Source of the DNA: Winslowiella arboricola
GTDB taxonomy: Bacteria; Pseudomonadota; Gammaproteobacteria; Enterobacterales; Enterobacteriaceae
Assembly (NCBI RefSeq): GCF_025527015.1
Contig: NZ_JAODIM010000035.1
Span: 62,001 to 126,000 of the forward strand
Direction: 5' to 3'
Length of the DNA stretch: 64,000 nt
In this document: one piece after another, positions 21,928-30,182 of the stretch
How positions within the stretch are numbered: position 1 is the first letter of the stretch
How the letters are laid out: the number at the start of each line of letters is the position of its first letter
Translations under genes and position numbers: made by a program
The notes under the pieces: generated by a model
What the model saw: the letters and a program-made list of their open reading frames with translations, nothing else
What the model was told of the DNA's origin: nothing
Databases searched by the model: none

Positions 21928-23142
21928 ATGGGAACGTTAACGGTTAAGGAAGTACAGGCTATCGTCAGAAAGGGTGAGTCTGGTCGATATGGAGACGGGG
22001 AAGGTCTTTATCTCATGCTTCCCCCCAAAGGTTCTCCATACTGGATGATCCGATACACTATCAACGGTAAAAGAAAAGCGCTTACCCTGGGTAAGCAAAC
22101 GGATTTGTCGCTTGCAGAGGCTCGATCTGAAGCAGACGCAGCACGTAAGAAGGTTAGATCCGGTAATGACCCAGTCGCGGAACGTAAGCTAAACCGCCCT
22201 GCTGCTATCACTACAGTAAATGAATTGTTTACCGACTGGTTGATTGAATTACAAAAAAGACTCAAAAACCCGCAAATCCCAGCAAGGGTATTCAAAAAAG
22301 ACATTTCACCTCAGATAGGCCTATTGGCAATCGACAAAGTGACACCATTGGACGTTAGAGCAGTCATTCGCAAGATTTCTGATAGCGGAAGACCTTCAAT
22401 TTCTAATGACGCTCTGCTTTACATGAAGCAACTGTTCAATCATGCGATTAAACTTGGCCTGACCATGAACAATCCCGCAGCGGCCTTCAGAGTAAACGAC
22501 GCAGGTGGAGTGGAGAAAAGCAGGGAAAGAGCACTGACACTTGAAGAAATTGGCTTCGTTTTCGAAAAATTTAAGGAAAACTCGGATAGTTTCAGTCGAG
22601 ATAACTATATCGCATGCGCACTTTTGATTTTGTTAGGTGTCAGAAAGACAGAACTTACCGAAAGCAAATGGACAGAGTACAGACTGGAAGATAGCAAGTG
22701 GGTGTTACCTGCTGACAGAAGTAAGACTGGTAGAGAGATCGCCATACCTCTTTCACCACTAGCATTGACTTTTTTCAACGAATTAAAGGTTCGTGCATGT
22801 GGTTCAGAGTATGTATTTCCAAACAGGCGAGTAAGCAAAACACCTCATATGGGCAAAGATACGCTTAACAGAGCGCTAGCAAAACTATTCGGTCAGGAGC
22901 CTGGTAAGAAGATTCAGCCACCAAATAAAATGAAAAATCTTGAATACTTTACCGTTCATGACTTGAGAAGGACTTGCCGAAGTTTGCTGGCTTCATTGTC
23001 CGTACCGCCTCATATTGCAGAGCGGTGTCTCAATCACAAAATAGAAGGGGTGCAGGGAATTTATGACCGTTACGATTACTATGAGGAGAGGAAAAAAGCT
23101 TTAAACCGAATGGACAAAATGTTAGAAAGAATCTTTGTGTAA
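21928..23142 (+). CDS. Tyrosine integrase of the yicC element (P4-like, DUF4102 N-terminus)
   Basis: 404 aa. The N-terminal arm-binding domain (about 1-90) shows GEGLYLMLPPKGSPYWMIRY and LGKQTDLSLAEARSEA. The core catalytic domain has the first Arg in GVRKTEL (R239), H-x-x-R in HDLRR (H344, R347), the later His in LNHK (H370), and a nucleophile candidate Y379. It lies immediately inside attL, pointing inwards, the standard position for an integrase that targets the 3' end of yicC. Its codon use is clearly richer in A/T than yicC. No separate excisionase was recognised. Confidence 0.93.
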   Translation: MGTLTVKEVQAIVRKGESGRYGDGEGLYLMLPPKGSPYWMIRYTINGKRKALTLGKQTDLSLAEARSEADAARKKVRSGNDPVAERKLNRPAAITTVNELFTDWLIELQKRLKNPQIPARVFKKDISPQIGLLAIDKVTPLDVRAVIRKISDSGRPSISNDALLYMKQLFNHAIKLGLTMNNPAAAFRVNDAGGVEKSRERALTLEEIGFVFEKFKENSDSFSRDNYIACALLILLGVRKTELTESKWTEYRLEDSKWVLPADRSKTGREIAIPLSPLALTFFNELKVRACGSEYVFPNRRVSKTPHMGKDTLNRALAKLFGQEPGKKIQPPNKMKNLEYFTVHDLRRTCRSLLASLSVPPHIAERCLNHKIEGVQGIYDRYDYYEERKKALNRMDKMLERIFV

Positions 23143-23199
23143 AAGTAGATCAACTTACATTCTTAAGATAATTAATTTAATTCATATAAAGGAACGTTT

Positions 23200-23502
23200 A
23201 TGCGTATCAAACTAGCTGTAGCCTTGTTTATTGTTTCATTGAGTGCTCAAGCATTTAAACCGCCATCTTTAGTACCTGATAGGGATATAGCATTACTGAA
23301 AGAGGGGTGTAAGATTAAAAACGATAATCCTTCAATGTCAAATGAATCATTGAAAAATAGTATCATGTCTATGGAAGTTGGCATTAGTGAAAAGCAAGCA
23401 GAAAGGGTAGTAAACATGCTAAGTCTTTTACCGGAAATTTCGAAACCTGGTTTTAATTGCGACGAGGTAGATATTATCTATAATAATAAAAATCTCAAGT
23501 AA
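23200..23502 (+). CDS. Small exported protein of unknown function
   Basis: 100 aa. A signal peptide (MRIKLAVALFIVSLSAQA, cleavage after AQA) is followed by about 80 charged residues with two cysteines (GCKIKND and FNCDEV) that could form a disulfide in the periplasm. Good AAAGGAACG ribosome site. No family recognised. Lies downstream of int on the same strand. Confidence 0.6.
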   Translation: MRIKLAVALFIVSLSAQAFKPPSLVPDRDIALLKEGCKIKNDNPSMSNESLKNSIMSMEVGISEKQAERVVNMLSLLPEISKPGFNCDEVDIIYNNKNLK

Positions 23503-23570
23503 AATAAACCTCGCTTTTCTTGACAAATTTTTAATTGAATATATAAAGAGATGAAGCGAGGAAGTAATTT

Positions 23571-24092
23571 ATGAAGATGATGTATGTTTTTCCTATTGTG
23601 TTAGCAAGTTACGTATTATTTCAACAACCATCGGAAGCAAAAACATTAGATAGTGATAACGTTGTCCAAGAAAGACTAATTTCAGAGGCAATAAAATACA
23701 GATTGAAGTACGAATCACTATCGACAAATAGCAGCTCATTTAAAAATAAAAGAATCAACGATGCTTTTGTTGAAAGTGTATATTATAACAATCATGTTGA
23801 ATACCAAAAATCCATGATAAAGCTTTACAAATATCTTAATGCTAAAGATGAACTTGAATTGTATTTGCAAAAATATAACAGTCAGACCCGCAATGACAAG
23901 TGTCCAAATTCAGACCTTATACACAAATGCAACTATACATTATATAGAACAACAGAAATGGCTAAAGCAGCGAAGATGATACAGGATGGATATACTTATG
24001 AATATATCAATGAAACCCTCTTCGATAAGAACTATGATGTAAAAAGCCTCAAGCTATTAAAAAAAATGATCATCGAAAAAGGCATTAATTAA
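23571..24092 (+). CDS. Exported protein of unknown function
   Basis: 173 aa. N-terminal signal sequence, with probable cleavage near SEA-KTLDSD (about residue 24). The mature part is helical, rich in Lys, Tyr and Asn, with two cysteines (DKCPNSDLIHKCNY). Clear AGCGAGGAAG ribosome site. It follows the other small exported gene by 68 bp and converges with the relaxase gene. No homologue recognised; a surface or entry-exclusion role would be a guess. Confidence 0.6.
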   Translation: MKMMYVFPIVLASYVLFQQPSEAKTLDSDNVVQERLISEAIKYRLKYESLSTNSSSFKNKRINDAFVESVYYNNHVEYQKSMIKLYKYLNAKDELELYLQKYNSQTRNDKCPNSDLIHKCNYTLYRTTEMAKAAKMIQDGYTYEYINETLFDKNYDVKSLKLLKKMIIEKGIN

Positions 24093-24099
24093 AATTGGT

Positions 24100-25563
24100 C
24101 TAATAACCCAGTCTTTTAAGATCGCTTTCAATATCTTTTACTTGTTTAGATATTCTAATGTTAAATTGATAGGTAATTTCCTTATCTGTCATATTTTCAG
24201 TGTTTTTTCCGAAAAAATGATTTAGCACATATTCTTTTTGATCGATGTCGTATTTATCAAAATTTGGAATGTAGGTTGTCTCTAAACGATTATGTTTTAC
24301 TTGGAAAAAAGAGCGAACGAATGATTTAAGTTCGATTTGCACATTAAATCGTGAACACAATTTACTGACAAAATGGTCTAATTCATGAAGAATTTTTTCA
24401 TCCGTTATAATAGTGGAAAATGAGGATTTTCTGTGGAGAAATGTTTTACCGGCCTTTTTGAGCAATGTTGCAAAGGCTTGAAGGTAAGGAATGCTCAGTA
24501 GCCATTTTATGACTGCAGTCATGAGGTAGTCTTTCTTCCTTTCTGGTTCCAATGCTGTTAGTACACTGCTGACAGGCGCATATGCTTCGCAGGTTTCACC
24601 TATCTCAACTCTATGTTCGTGCTGTGGAGGACGTGCAACAACTTCTGACTCTGAAGTAGTCAGTAATGACGGCGTAGTATCTTTCCTGGCTTCTGCTCCT
24701 GAATCAACCGTCTCATTACTTCTCATAGACGGAGCTTTCAAAGCAAAGAGCAGGAGATTGTCACGTTCAGGTGTGTAGCGGAGCTTCTCTTGCAGAGTCG
24801 CCCATGAGTAAGCTTTACCTAACTGGGAGGCTTTGAAAGCGATTCCAGCATACTCAAATGAGAAACCATTCATGCGGCCTGAAGAAGCAATATTAGGTAC
24901 TGGCGTTATACCGTTCTCTCGGAGCGCTTCAACGAAGCTCGAGATATTACTGGGACTCGTTAAAATCTCGTCGATAGTGTTCTGCAGGAATGTCTTCGGA
25001 GCCAAAACCTGCTCGCGATTCTCCTTCTGTTGTTCGTTGCGAGACAACTTCTTGCGATTGCTTGCATGGCAAGGCCTATGCGAAGGAGAAAAACCTTTTG
25101 TCCGTGTCAGACCATAATCGATTTCAAGCTCCTGAATGATCCTTCCGCTAACAAGGTTTTCATTCCTCCCCAAGTAGAGCTTACCTCCACTGATTACATC
25201 GACTCGACTGGCAATGATATGTATATGCTGACCGGTCTCATCGTCATGCATGACATAACAGCGTAAATGAGTATCACTGAACCCCATGCGAGTCATGTAA
25301 TCGTCGGCAATCTTCACCCACTGTTCGTTAGGAACAGAATCTCCTTTTGGTAAACGAAGCGAGTTATGCCATACAGGTTTCATAACGTCTGGGCGAAGTG
25401 AAGCAGAAGCAGTAAACTCAGCGATTAGCCCTCTTGCTGAATGTTCAAGCATGTTACTGCTTATAACAACAGGATCGGTTCTATGGTGTGCGCCTGTCTT
25501 TAAAGCGTAGAGAACCACCCCTGCAAAGTTCTTACCTCGCTTGATCCTCTGCATGCCTTTCAT
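24100..25563 (-). CDS. MOBP-type relaxase (mobilization nuclease)
   Basis: 487 aa from the ATG at 25563, which overlaps the mobC stop (ATGA). The N-terminal relaxase domain (about 1-200) opens RIKRGKNFAGVVLYAL, a typical motif I region; the metal-binding motif III is GQHIHIIASR (H113, H115). It would nick oriT and pilot the strand to a conjugation channel supplied by another element. The C-terminal 250 residues are charged, with a hydrophobic stretch near WLLSIPYLQAFATLL, and have no recognised domain; no primase or helicase motif was seen. Confidence 0.85.
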   Translation of the reverse strand: MKGMQRIKRGKNFAGVVLYALKTGAHHRTDPVVISSNMLEHSARGLIAEFTASASLRPDVMKPVWHNSLRLPKGDSVPNEQWVKIADDYMTRMGFSDTHLRCYVMHDDETGQHIHIIASRVDVISGGKLYLGRNENLVSGRIIQELEIDYGLTRTKGFSPSHRPCHASNRKKLSRNEQQKENREQVLAPKTFLQNTIDEILTSPSNISSFVEALRENGITPVPNIASSGRMNGFSFEYAGIAFKASQLGKAYSWATLQEKLRYTPERDNLLLFALKAPSMRSNETVDSGAEARKDTTPSLLTTSESEVVARPPQHEHRVEIGETCEAYAPVSSVLTALEPERKKDYLMTAVIKWLLSIPYLQAFATLLKKAGKTFLHRKSSFSTIITDEKILHELDHFVSKLCSRFNVQIELKSFVRSFFQVKHNRLETTYIPNFDKYDIDQKEYVLNHFFGKNTENMTDKEITYQFNIRISKQVKDIESDLKRLGY

Positions 25564-25919
25564 GAGGAAGGAACACTCCATATTTCAGTAGATAGCAGAC
25601 GTGAGCGAAGATCGCTGATTTGGCGTTTCACGACAAATAGCTCTGTATTAGTCAAAGGGTTGCATGACTGCTTAGCATTCAGGTGATTCAGGATTCCATT
25701 GAGCCTTTGATTTATCTCACCGAAAATCGTCCAGGCGCTTCGGTTGATTTCAGGTATGACAGCAGGTTGGTTTTTCATGAAGCACATGCGAAGCCATTCG
25801 CCTTTTGCAAATTGCTTGCGCTCTTCATTAAGCTTTAAAAGTTCGGCGTTGTTAAGCCTGACGCTGACGCAATAAATGCGTAACTTTTCTAAGGGAAAGG
25901 GGGGAAACGTAGTATTCAT
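25560..25919 (-). CDS. MobC-like relaxosome accessory protein
   Basis: 119 aa. A ribbon-helix-helix-like start (VSVRLNNAELLKLNEERKQF) is followed by the MobC family helix AWTIFGEINQRLNGILNHLN. MobC proteins bind at oriT and help the relaxase melt the nick region. It sits directly upstream of the relaxase gene and is coupled to it. Confidence 0.75.
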   Translation of the reverse strand: MNTTFPPFPLEKLRIYCVSVRLNNAELLKLNEERKQFAKGEWLRMCFMKNQPAVIPEINRSAWTIFGEINQRLNGILNHLNAKQSCNPLTNTELFVVKRQISDLRSRLLSTEIWSVPSS

Positions 25920-26040
25920 TGAAGCTCCTTTTCTATTATTTTAATATGTGCATATTCCTTATGCTCATATCCTTTATATCCAATAGCTGGACTCTGTCAA
26001 CATCCTGGATTGACTTTCCTTTTTACAAACCGAAGGGAAG
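25920..26040. other. Candidate oriT region upstream of mobC
   Basis: The 120 bp in front of mobC is the usual oriT position for MobC/MOBP modules. It is AT-rich and contains an inverted repeat GTCAA (25996-26000) / TTGAC (26010-26014), a small TCCA/TGGA repeat next to it, and a near-palindrome ATATGTGCATAT at about 25945. No consensus nick sequence could be assigned. Confidence 0.4.
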
Positions 26041-26086
26041 AAAAAAGCAAGGCTACTCAGCTTCGCTGAGTTAGACCTTGCTTTTT
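26041..26086. terminator. Bidirectional terminator after the DUF6119 gene
   Basis: A long stem (AGCAAGG..CTCAGC / GCTGAG..CCTTGCT, loop TTC) is bounded by an A-run on the left and a T-run on the right. It separates the DUF6119 gene from the oriT/mobC region. Confidence 0.8.
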
Positions 26087-26093
26087 AAACAAA

Positions 26094-27701
26094 TCATTTT
26101 GCAGAAGCGACAGAAACCCTAAATCCACGCTGCTTTAAGTTGGAATGTGCGTTGATTAAATTAACTTTACTAAAAAAAGGTAAGTCGGTTAAGAAAGTTG
26201 CATTATCACAACCAAGAATTAATAACACCACTTCATAATCACTACTTTTAAAATTATTGAGAGGAATCAAGTCAACATTTCTAGTTCCGCAATGCTTCTT
26301 GAGTACCCTTCTAGCTGCTTTTCGAAACTCAGCGTCACGTAAAATTAGCTCAGAAGCTACATTAGCCTGCGAAAACAAATGGCTCAAACCTGATGAGCCA
26401 CCTTTCCTATGTTTTGCATGAATTAAAGTTTTGTTTGATACATCTGCTAAGTCGCATAATTCAATTGAAGTCGTTGCCCTACTACTTTTAACCAATTTCT
26501 TATCAAGAAGAATATAACCTTGAGTATTACTAATACGTAAATTATAATCACCTTCAGACTCTAACTTTTCTTTATTCGTAGCTTTGTCAATAACTCTTTC
26601 TAAATCAGGGAAGGTTTTACTATGTACAGGTATGGTTTTTAGTTCTCTTTCCACATAATCAAAAAACTTTTTCTCGATCTCAAACCATTGCCCTAAAAAT
26701 AACATATAGTTTTTGTTGTTATAATTAACCTCCAAACTAAGACATTTGTACATTGAATAGCTTTTTGCTTCAGACCCTTGATTATTAAATGCAAAAAGCT
26801 TATCTCTTTTTAATTTTTCTATATCAAAATTGGAGTATTCAATCGAATTGAAATACAATGCTTTATCTATATTATAAGCTATTGACTGCTTGTTTCTGGT
26901 AAAGCTAAAATACTCAATATCTTCTTCGTTCATAATTTCCGGCACAACAATGTTAATGTCGTCAAAGATTTTAGATTTTATAGTTTTAATCAACAGATCA
27001 TCTAAACTATTGATAGTACCTGATAGGACAACTTTTTTTAGATTATCAACCCAAGAAAATTGTTTTAAATACTCATCATTCCCATAACGATCCAAACATT
27101 CATTAAGATAACCCACTAATTCTTTGGGCTCCAATTCTACTTTAACTTGTAATGAATTGTCACCACCACAAATATTTTTAAAAGGCACTCCATCCAAAGG
27201 AAAACCTGTAACTGATCTTAGAATATCTTTTGATACATCTACACCAAACATGGATATTTCAGTACCCAGCGAAGCTTGTGTCTTTTTCTGAACAGGTGAG
27301 TCGTCAATAGTAAAAGTATCTACACTCCTTAATGAATCATGTTTTAACATATTAAGTGCAGTTTTAATTCCAAAATCTGCTACAAAATAAGACTGTTCTA
27401 GTAAACTCCGACCATAACCGAAGGTAACTGCAAAGATCCTTGATTTAGATTTAATCATAATAACGGCGGAACTTGATTTAGTTATGATATCATCTATTTT
27501 ATTTCCAGTGAAACTTTCAAAAAACTCTTTCCATTTAGGCGTATTCTCCTTAACTTCTTTAATAAAGCAAGAACCTACTACGCCATCAATGCCATCTATT
27601 TTGTAGGCTTTACAATTCTTTGAAACGAAAAAGTCAAAGTCTTTAGATGAATATAAATCATCGGCTAAAAAAATATTTAAAGGCATAATTTTTTTGGACA
27701 T
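26094..27701 (-). CDS. DUF6119 / TIGR04141 family protein
   Basis: 535 aa. Recognised as the sporadically distributed TIGR04141 family by its layout: an N-terminal domain with VTFGYGRSLL (about 92-101), a long middle, the IHAKHRKGGSSGLSHLFSQA segment near residue 430, and the closing LPFFSKVNLINA followed by GFRVSVASA. The family is patchy, mostly on mobile elements and in defence-rich loci, and its activity is, as far as known to me, not established. It is 139 bp downstream of the retron effector on the same strand and may be co-transcribed or driven by its own AT-rich promoter. Confidence 0.8.
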   Translation of the reverse strand: MSKKIMPLNIFLADDLYSSKDFDFFVSKNCKAYKIDGIDGVVGSCFIKEVKENTPKWKEFFESFTGNKIDDIITKSSSAVIMIKSKSRIFAVTFGYGRSLLEQSYFVADFGIKTALNMLKHDSLRSVDTFTIDDSPVQKKTQASLGTEISMFGVDVSKDILRSVTGFPLDGVPFKNICGGDNSLQVKVELEPKELVGYLNECLDRYGNDEYLKQFSWVDNLKKVVLSGTINSLDDLLIKTIKSKIFDDINIVVPEIMNEEDIEYFSFTRNKQSIAYNIDKALYFNSIEYSNFDIEKLKRDKLFAFNNQGSEAKSYSMYKCLSLEVNYNNKNYMLFLGQWFEIEKKFFDYVERELKTIPVHSKTFPDLERVIDKATNKEKLESEGDYNLRISNTQGYILLDKKLVKSSRATTSIELCDLADVSNKTLIHAKHRKGGSSGLSHLFSQANVASELILRDAEFRKAARRVLKKHCGTRNVDLIPLNNFKSSDYEVVLLILGCDNATFLTDLPFFSKVNLINAHSNLKQRGFRVSVASAK

Positions 27702-27840
27702 AAAACTCTCTTCTATAAATAGTTAAGTTTAATATTTAACTTAAAATCAAGATAAACATCTTTAATATGCCCTAGTGTATAATGAAAAATACTGCCCGGA
27801 ATTACTTTTTATTATTAAATTTTTTATTTTTTAAAATACA

Positions 27841-28503
27841 TCAAGAAATATCTATATCTACGTCAAACCATATTAAAATTATTTCGTTTACGGAATCACA
27901 TAATGAAGTCACGATATCATTCATTCTTTCAACATCCACTTCATCTTCAAGAGTCATTCCAAAAAATGAAGAAATAGCCAAAAGATCAAGTCTATAAGCC
28001 ATCCTTTTTTCTTCCTTGATCGAACTTAGAACACCGTAATTTTTCCGCTTTTCATAAAATTTCTCTATTATTTCTTTTGCATTTGAGTTAAATTTAAGGT
28101 CATTCATAAATAAAGCACCATACAGTTTTTTCTTATTTAGCGCTTCGAAAATTTCTTTTTCCTTAAAAGGATTCTCCTTAAGATATGAATAAAAATCCCT
28201 TTCTTTATTCATACAATTTGTTAATTTTGAGTTTACTAATGCAAGTTTAAAATTATATAATCCTATGAAGAATACAAATACAGGTATAAATACCAATGAT
28301 TGCTTGAGAATAGATAGAGGTGTAGAAAATAAACTTATAGAATATTTAAAGCAAGATTCAGAAAAACAGAAAATTAAGTGATTACTGCTGTAAATATCAA
28401 AAAATAAAATCAATGAAATCAATATCATTGAAATAAAAATAACAACTGTAATACTTAATGTCATTATCGATAAAATAAGCATGATCCTATATTCATTTTT
28501 CAT
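27841..28503 (-). CDS. Two-TM membrane effector of retron (Ec48-type)
   Basis: 220 aa. Two hydrophobic segments (about 8-35 and 67-90) precede a charged cytosolic domain of about 130 residues, the architecture of the retron Ec48 family effector membrane protein, which is proposed to disrupt the inner membrane when phage interference releases it from the RT-msDNA complex. Its start overlaps the end of the reverse transcriptase gene by 11 bp, as expected for a retron toxin/effector. The family call rests on architecture and position, not on a search. Confidence 0.65.
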   Translation of the reverse strand: MKNEYRIMLILSIMTLSITVVIFISMILISLILFFDIYSSNHLIFCFSESCFKYSISLFSTPLSILKQSLVFIPVFVFFIGLYNFKLALVNSKLTNCMNKERDFYSYLKENPFKEKEIFEALNKKKLYGALFMNDLKFNSNAKEIIEKFYEKRKNYGVLSSIKEEKRMAYRLDLLAISSFFGMTLEDEVDVERMNDIVTSLCDSVNEIILIWFDVDIDIS

Positions 28504-29674
28504 TTTTTTTGGGGCTTATTGATTTAAGTCTTTTTTTAAATTCTTCTGATTCTTTCGGGTATAGTTTTTTTAATATACTTAACCTAAACAAAACTTGAAA
28601 GTATCGACTTTTATATCTTTCTGAATCACCTATAGCATTAAAATCCTTAGATAGATTTGAGATAACCCTATTTATCCGAATAATTTCCTTATGGTCAGGT
28701 AATGGGTCGCAATGCCTTTTTAACATTCCCCTAAAAAGTGGATAATCAGAGCATTTTACTCTTTTAAGCTTAGTGATCTTTCCTCTTACAGAGAAATAAA
28801 AGCTATGAAAACTTTTTTTCATCCGTTCATTATCTTTGCCGTACCCTGTTTTCACCACTCGATGAACTTGGTCTTTAATTTTTAATCTTTCTACTTTAGG
28901 GAACTTTGGCTTATCACCCTCAACACTTAAACTATGTACTTTAAATTGCTGAGGCGAACATGAAGATATTGAAGTGGTTTTTTCTTTATTAATTGAAAGG
29001 CTTTTTTGAGTTATAAACTGACTAATATACGACTCAATGTATTTCCAGCTACCTTCTTTTGTTGGGCGAGATATCGTGATATCGTCAATTAACCGAGTAT
29101 AACGAAAACCTTGCTTACGTAGGTGCTGTACTTTTTTTGGCTCAGTATCAAAAAAGTACAAGTTAGCTAAATATGTGCTAGTCGGTGCTCCTTGCGGTAC
29201 ATAACCATTAAAAGTTGTTAGCTTAGTTAATATATTTGAAACTTCTTCAGAACACTTTAATAATTTATTGAAGATATTGTAAACATATTCTTCCCTCATA
29301 GTAGGAAAAAAATTCTCTATATCTATCTTAATCAAAACCTTAGCTTTGCAATGTTGCTCTGCACACAATATGTAATCCCGTGGGTTTTCTATATCAGGAA
29401 TGGATCCAAAAAGATAATCAGGATAGTTTATTTGAGTGAAGATTTTTTGATTAATTTTACGAAGTAATGATTTAAGCATTTTATTGGGTGCATAAACGAT
29501 CCTCTCCCCTCCATTCTTTTTCTTAATTGGAGGTTTTACATAGTAAGAACTTTCAGCACCATTAATGATCAAATCTTCAAATTTCTGAGTATCTTTGATA
29601 CCAAGAAGATTTATAAGACTTTGAACGTTTTGAATAGGCGTAAACGTTTCTTTGAATGAGAATGAACTAGCCAT
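28493..29674 (-). CDS. Retron-type reverse transcriptase
   Basis: 393 aa. RT landmarks in order: KKKNGGERIVYAPNKMLK (about 51-68, motif 1), IKIDIENFFPT with the first catalytic Asp (D118), QGAPTSTYLANL (161-172, motif B), RLIDDITIS (194-202, motif C with D197/D198), INKEKT (228-233), then FPKVERLKIKDQV. The usual Y-x-D-D box reads L-I-D-D, and the usual retron VTG triplet in the thumb-proximal segment reads VHS (246-248). Strong AAGGA ribosome site. Preceded by a structured ncRNA and overlapped by a two-TM gene, so this is a retron RT rather than a group II intron protein; no maturase or endonuclease domain is present. Confidence 0.87.
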   Translation of the reverse strand: MASSFSFKETFTPIQNVQSLINLLGIKDTQKFEDLIINGAESSYYVKPPIKKKNGGERIVYAPNKMLKSLLRKINQKIFTQINYPDYLFGSIPDIENPRDYILCAEQHCKAKVLIKIDIENFFPTMREEYVYNIFNKLLKCSEEVSNILTKLTTFNGYVPQGAPTSTYLANLYFFDTEPKKVQHLRKQGFRYTRLIDDITISRPTKEGSWKYIESYISQFITQKSLSINKEKTTSISSCSPQQFKVHSLSVEGDKPKFPKVERLKIKDQVHRVVKTGYGKDNERMKKSFHSFYFSVRGKITKLKRVKCSDYPLFRGMLKRHCDPLPDHKEIIRINRVISNLSKDFNAIGDSERYKSRYFQVLFRLSILKKLYPKESEEFKKRLKSISPKKNEK

Positions 29675-29685
29675 ATAATCCTTCT

Positions 29686-29940
29686 TAGATAAAAGTTAGC
29701 GTCCTCGCGGCCAGAAAGGGTAGTCGAATCCGAAGGAAGCAACGCAAAAGTATAAAATCCACCCAATCTTCACTAACTTTTTCCAACTGTGTACTGTACT
29801 CCGTGGTCTAGCTTTCGCATGGCTCGCCAGAGTGCACCCAGAAAGACCTTACGGTCGTCCCGAACTTAAAGGACATGCTTTTTGCTACACGCTTCCTTGT
29901 TCATCAAGTGAGTTGTTCATCCCACGCTATTTTTTTACCA
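29686..29940 (-). ncRNA. Candidate retron msr-msd RNA
   Basis: On the minus strand this non-coding stretch ends 11 nt before the RT start. Its ends pair: a1 at 29924-29939 (GGTAAAAAAATAGCGT) and a2 at 29688-29702 (ACGCTAACTTTTATC), with one bulge. TAGC next to a1 fits the conserved context of the branching guanosine. Inside, AAGGAAGC (29891-29898) pairs with GCTTCCTT (29733-29740), extended by GCAAA/TTTGC; a tight hairpin GACC-GTAA-GGTC and a stem starting GTGCACTC / GAGTA..CAC lie between. Exact msr and msd borders are not determined. Confidence 0.7.
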
Positions 29941-30045
29941 GAAAGCAGATTAATCTTAAAGAAAAATTTTACAATTTACTAATCTTGATGTTTTGGGGTA
30001 TTGGAAAGCCCTAAGAAGGCAGTATCGAGTGGAAAATAAAACTTA

Positions 30046-30065
30046 GCGGGTAGCTATATGGGTAT
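30046..30065 (+). repeat. Candidate arm-type site, right end
   Basis: GCGGGTAGCTATATGGGTAT matches the left-end site at 21806-21825 at 15 of 20 positions and lies about 75 bp inside attR. The remaining 30015-30138 is AT-rich and contains no gene. Confidence 0.4.
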
Positions 30066-30138
30066 AAACTTTAAAAAACCGTTATAAAATATAGTTAATT
30101 CATTGTATTAACTAAAAAATTTCATATAAATCAACATT

Positions 30139-30160
30139 CAGATTCAGAATATCGAATAAA
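30139..30160 (+). repeat. attR of integrated element
   Basis: Second copy of the 22-bp repeat that ends yicC at 21680-21701 (one mismatch). Immediately to its right comes the terminator that would originally have followed yicC, so element sequence ends here. Confidence 0.85.
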
Positions 30161-30182
30161 GATTTACTGACTGTCAGCAAAC

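Noticed and set aside
25920-26040. Possible CRISPR-like or toxin-antitoxin locus in the element
   Set aside because: No regularly spaced repeats and no paired small genes; the region fits oriT better.
29832-30014. 60-aa plus-strand reading frame upstream of the RT
   Set aside because: It overlaps the structured retron RNA on the other strand and has no ribosome site or family character.
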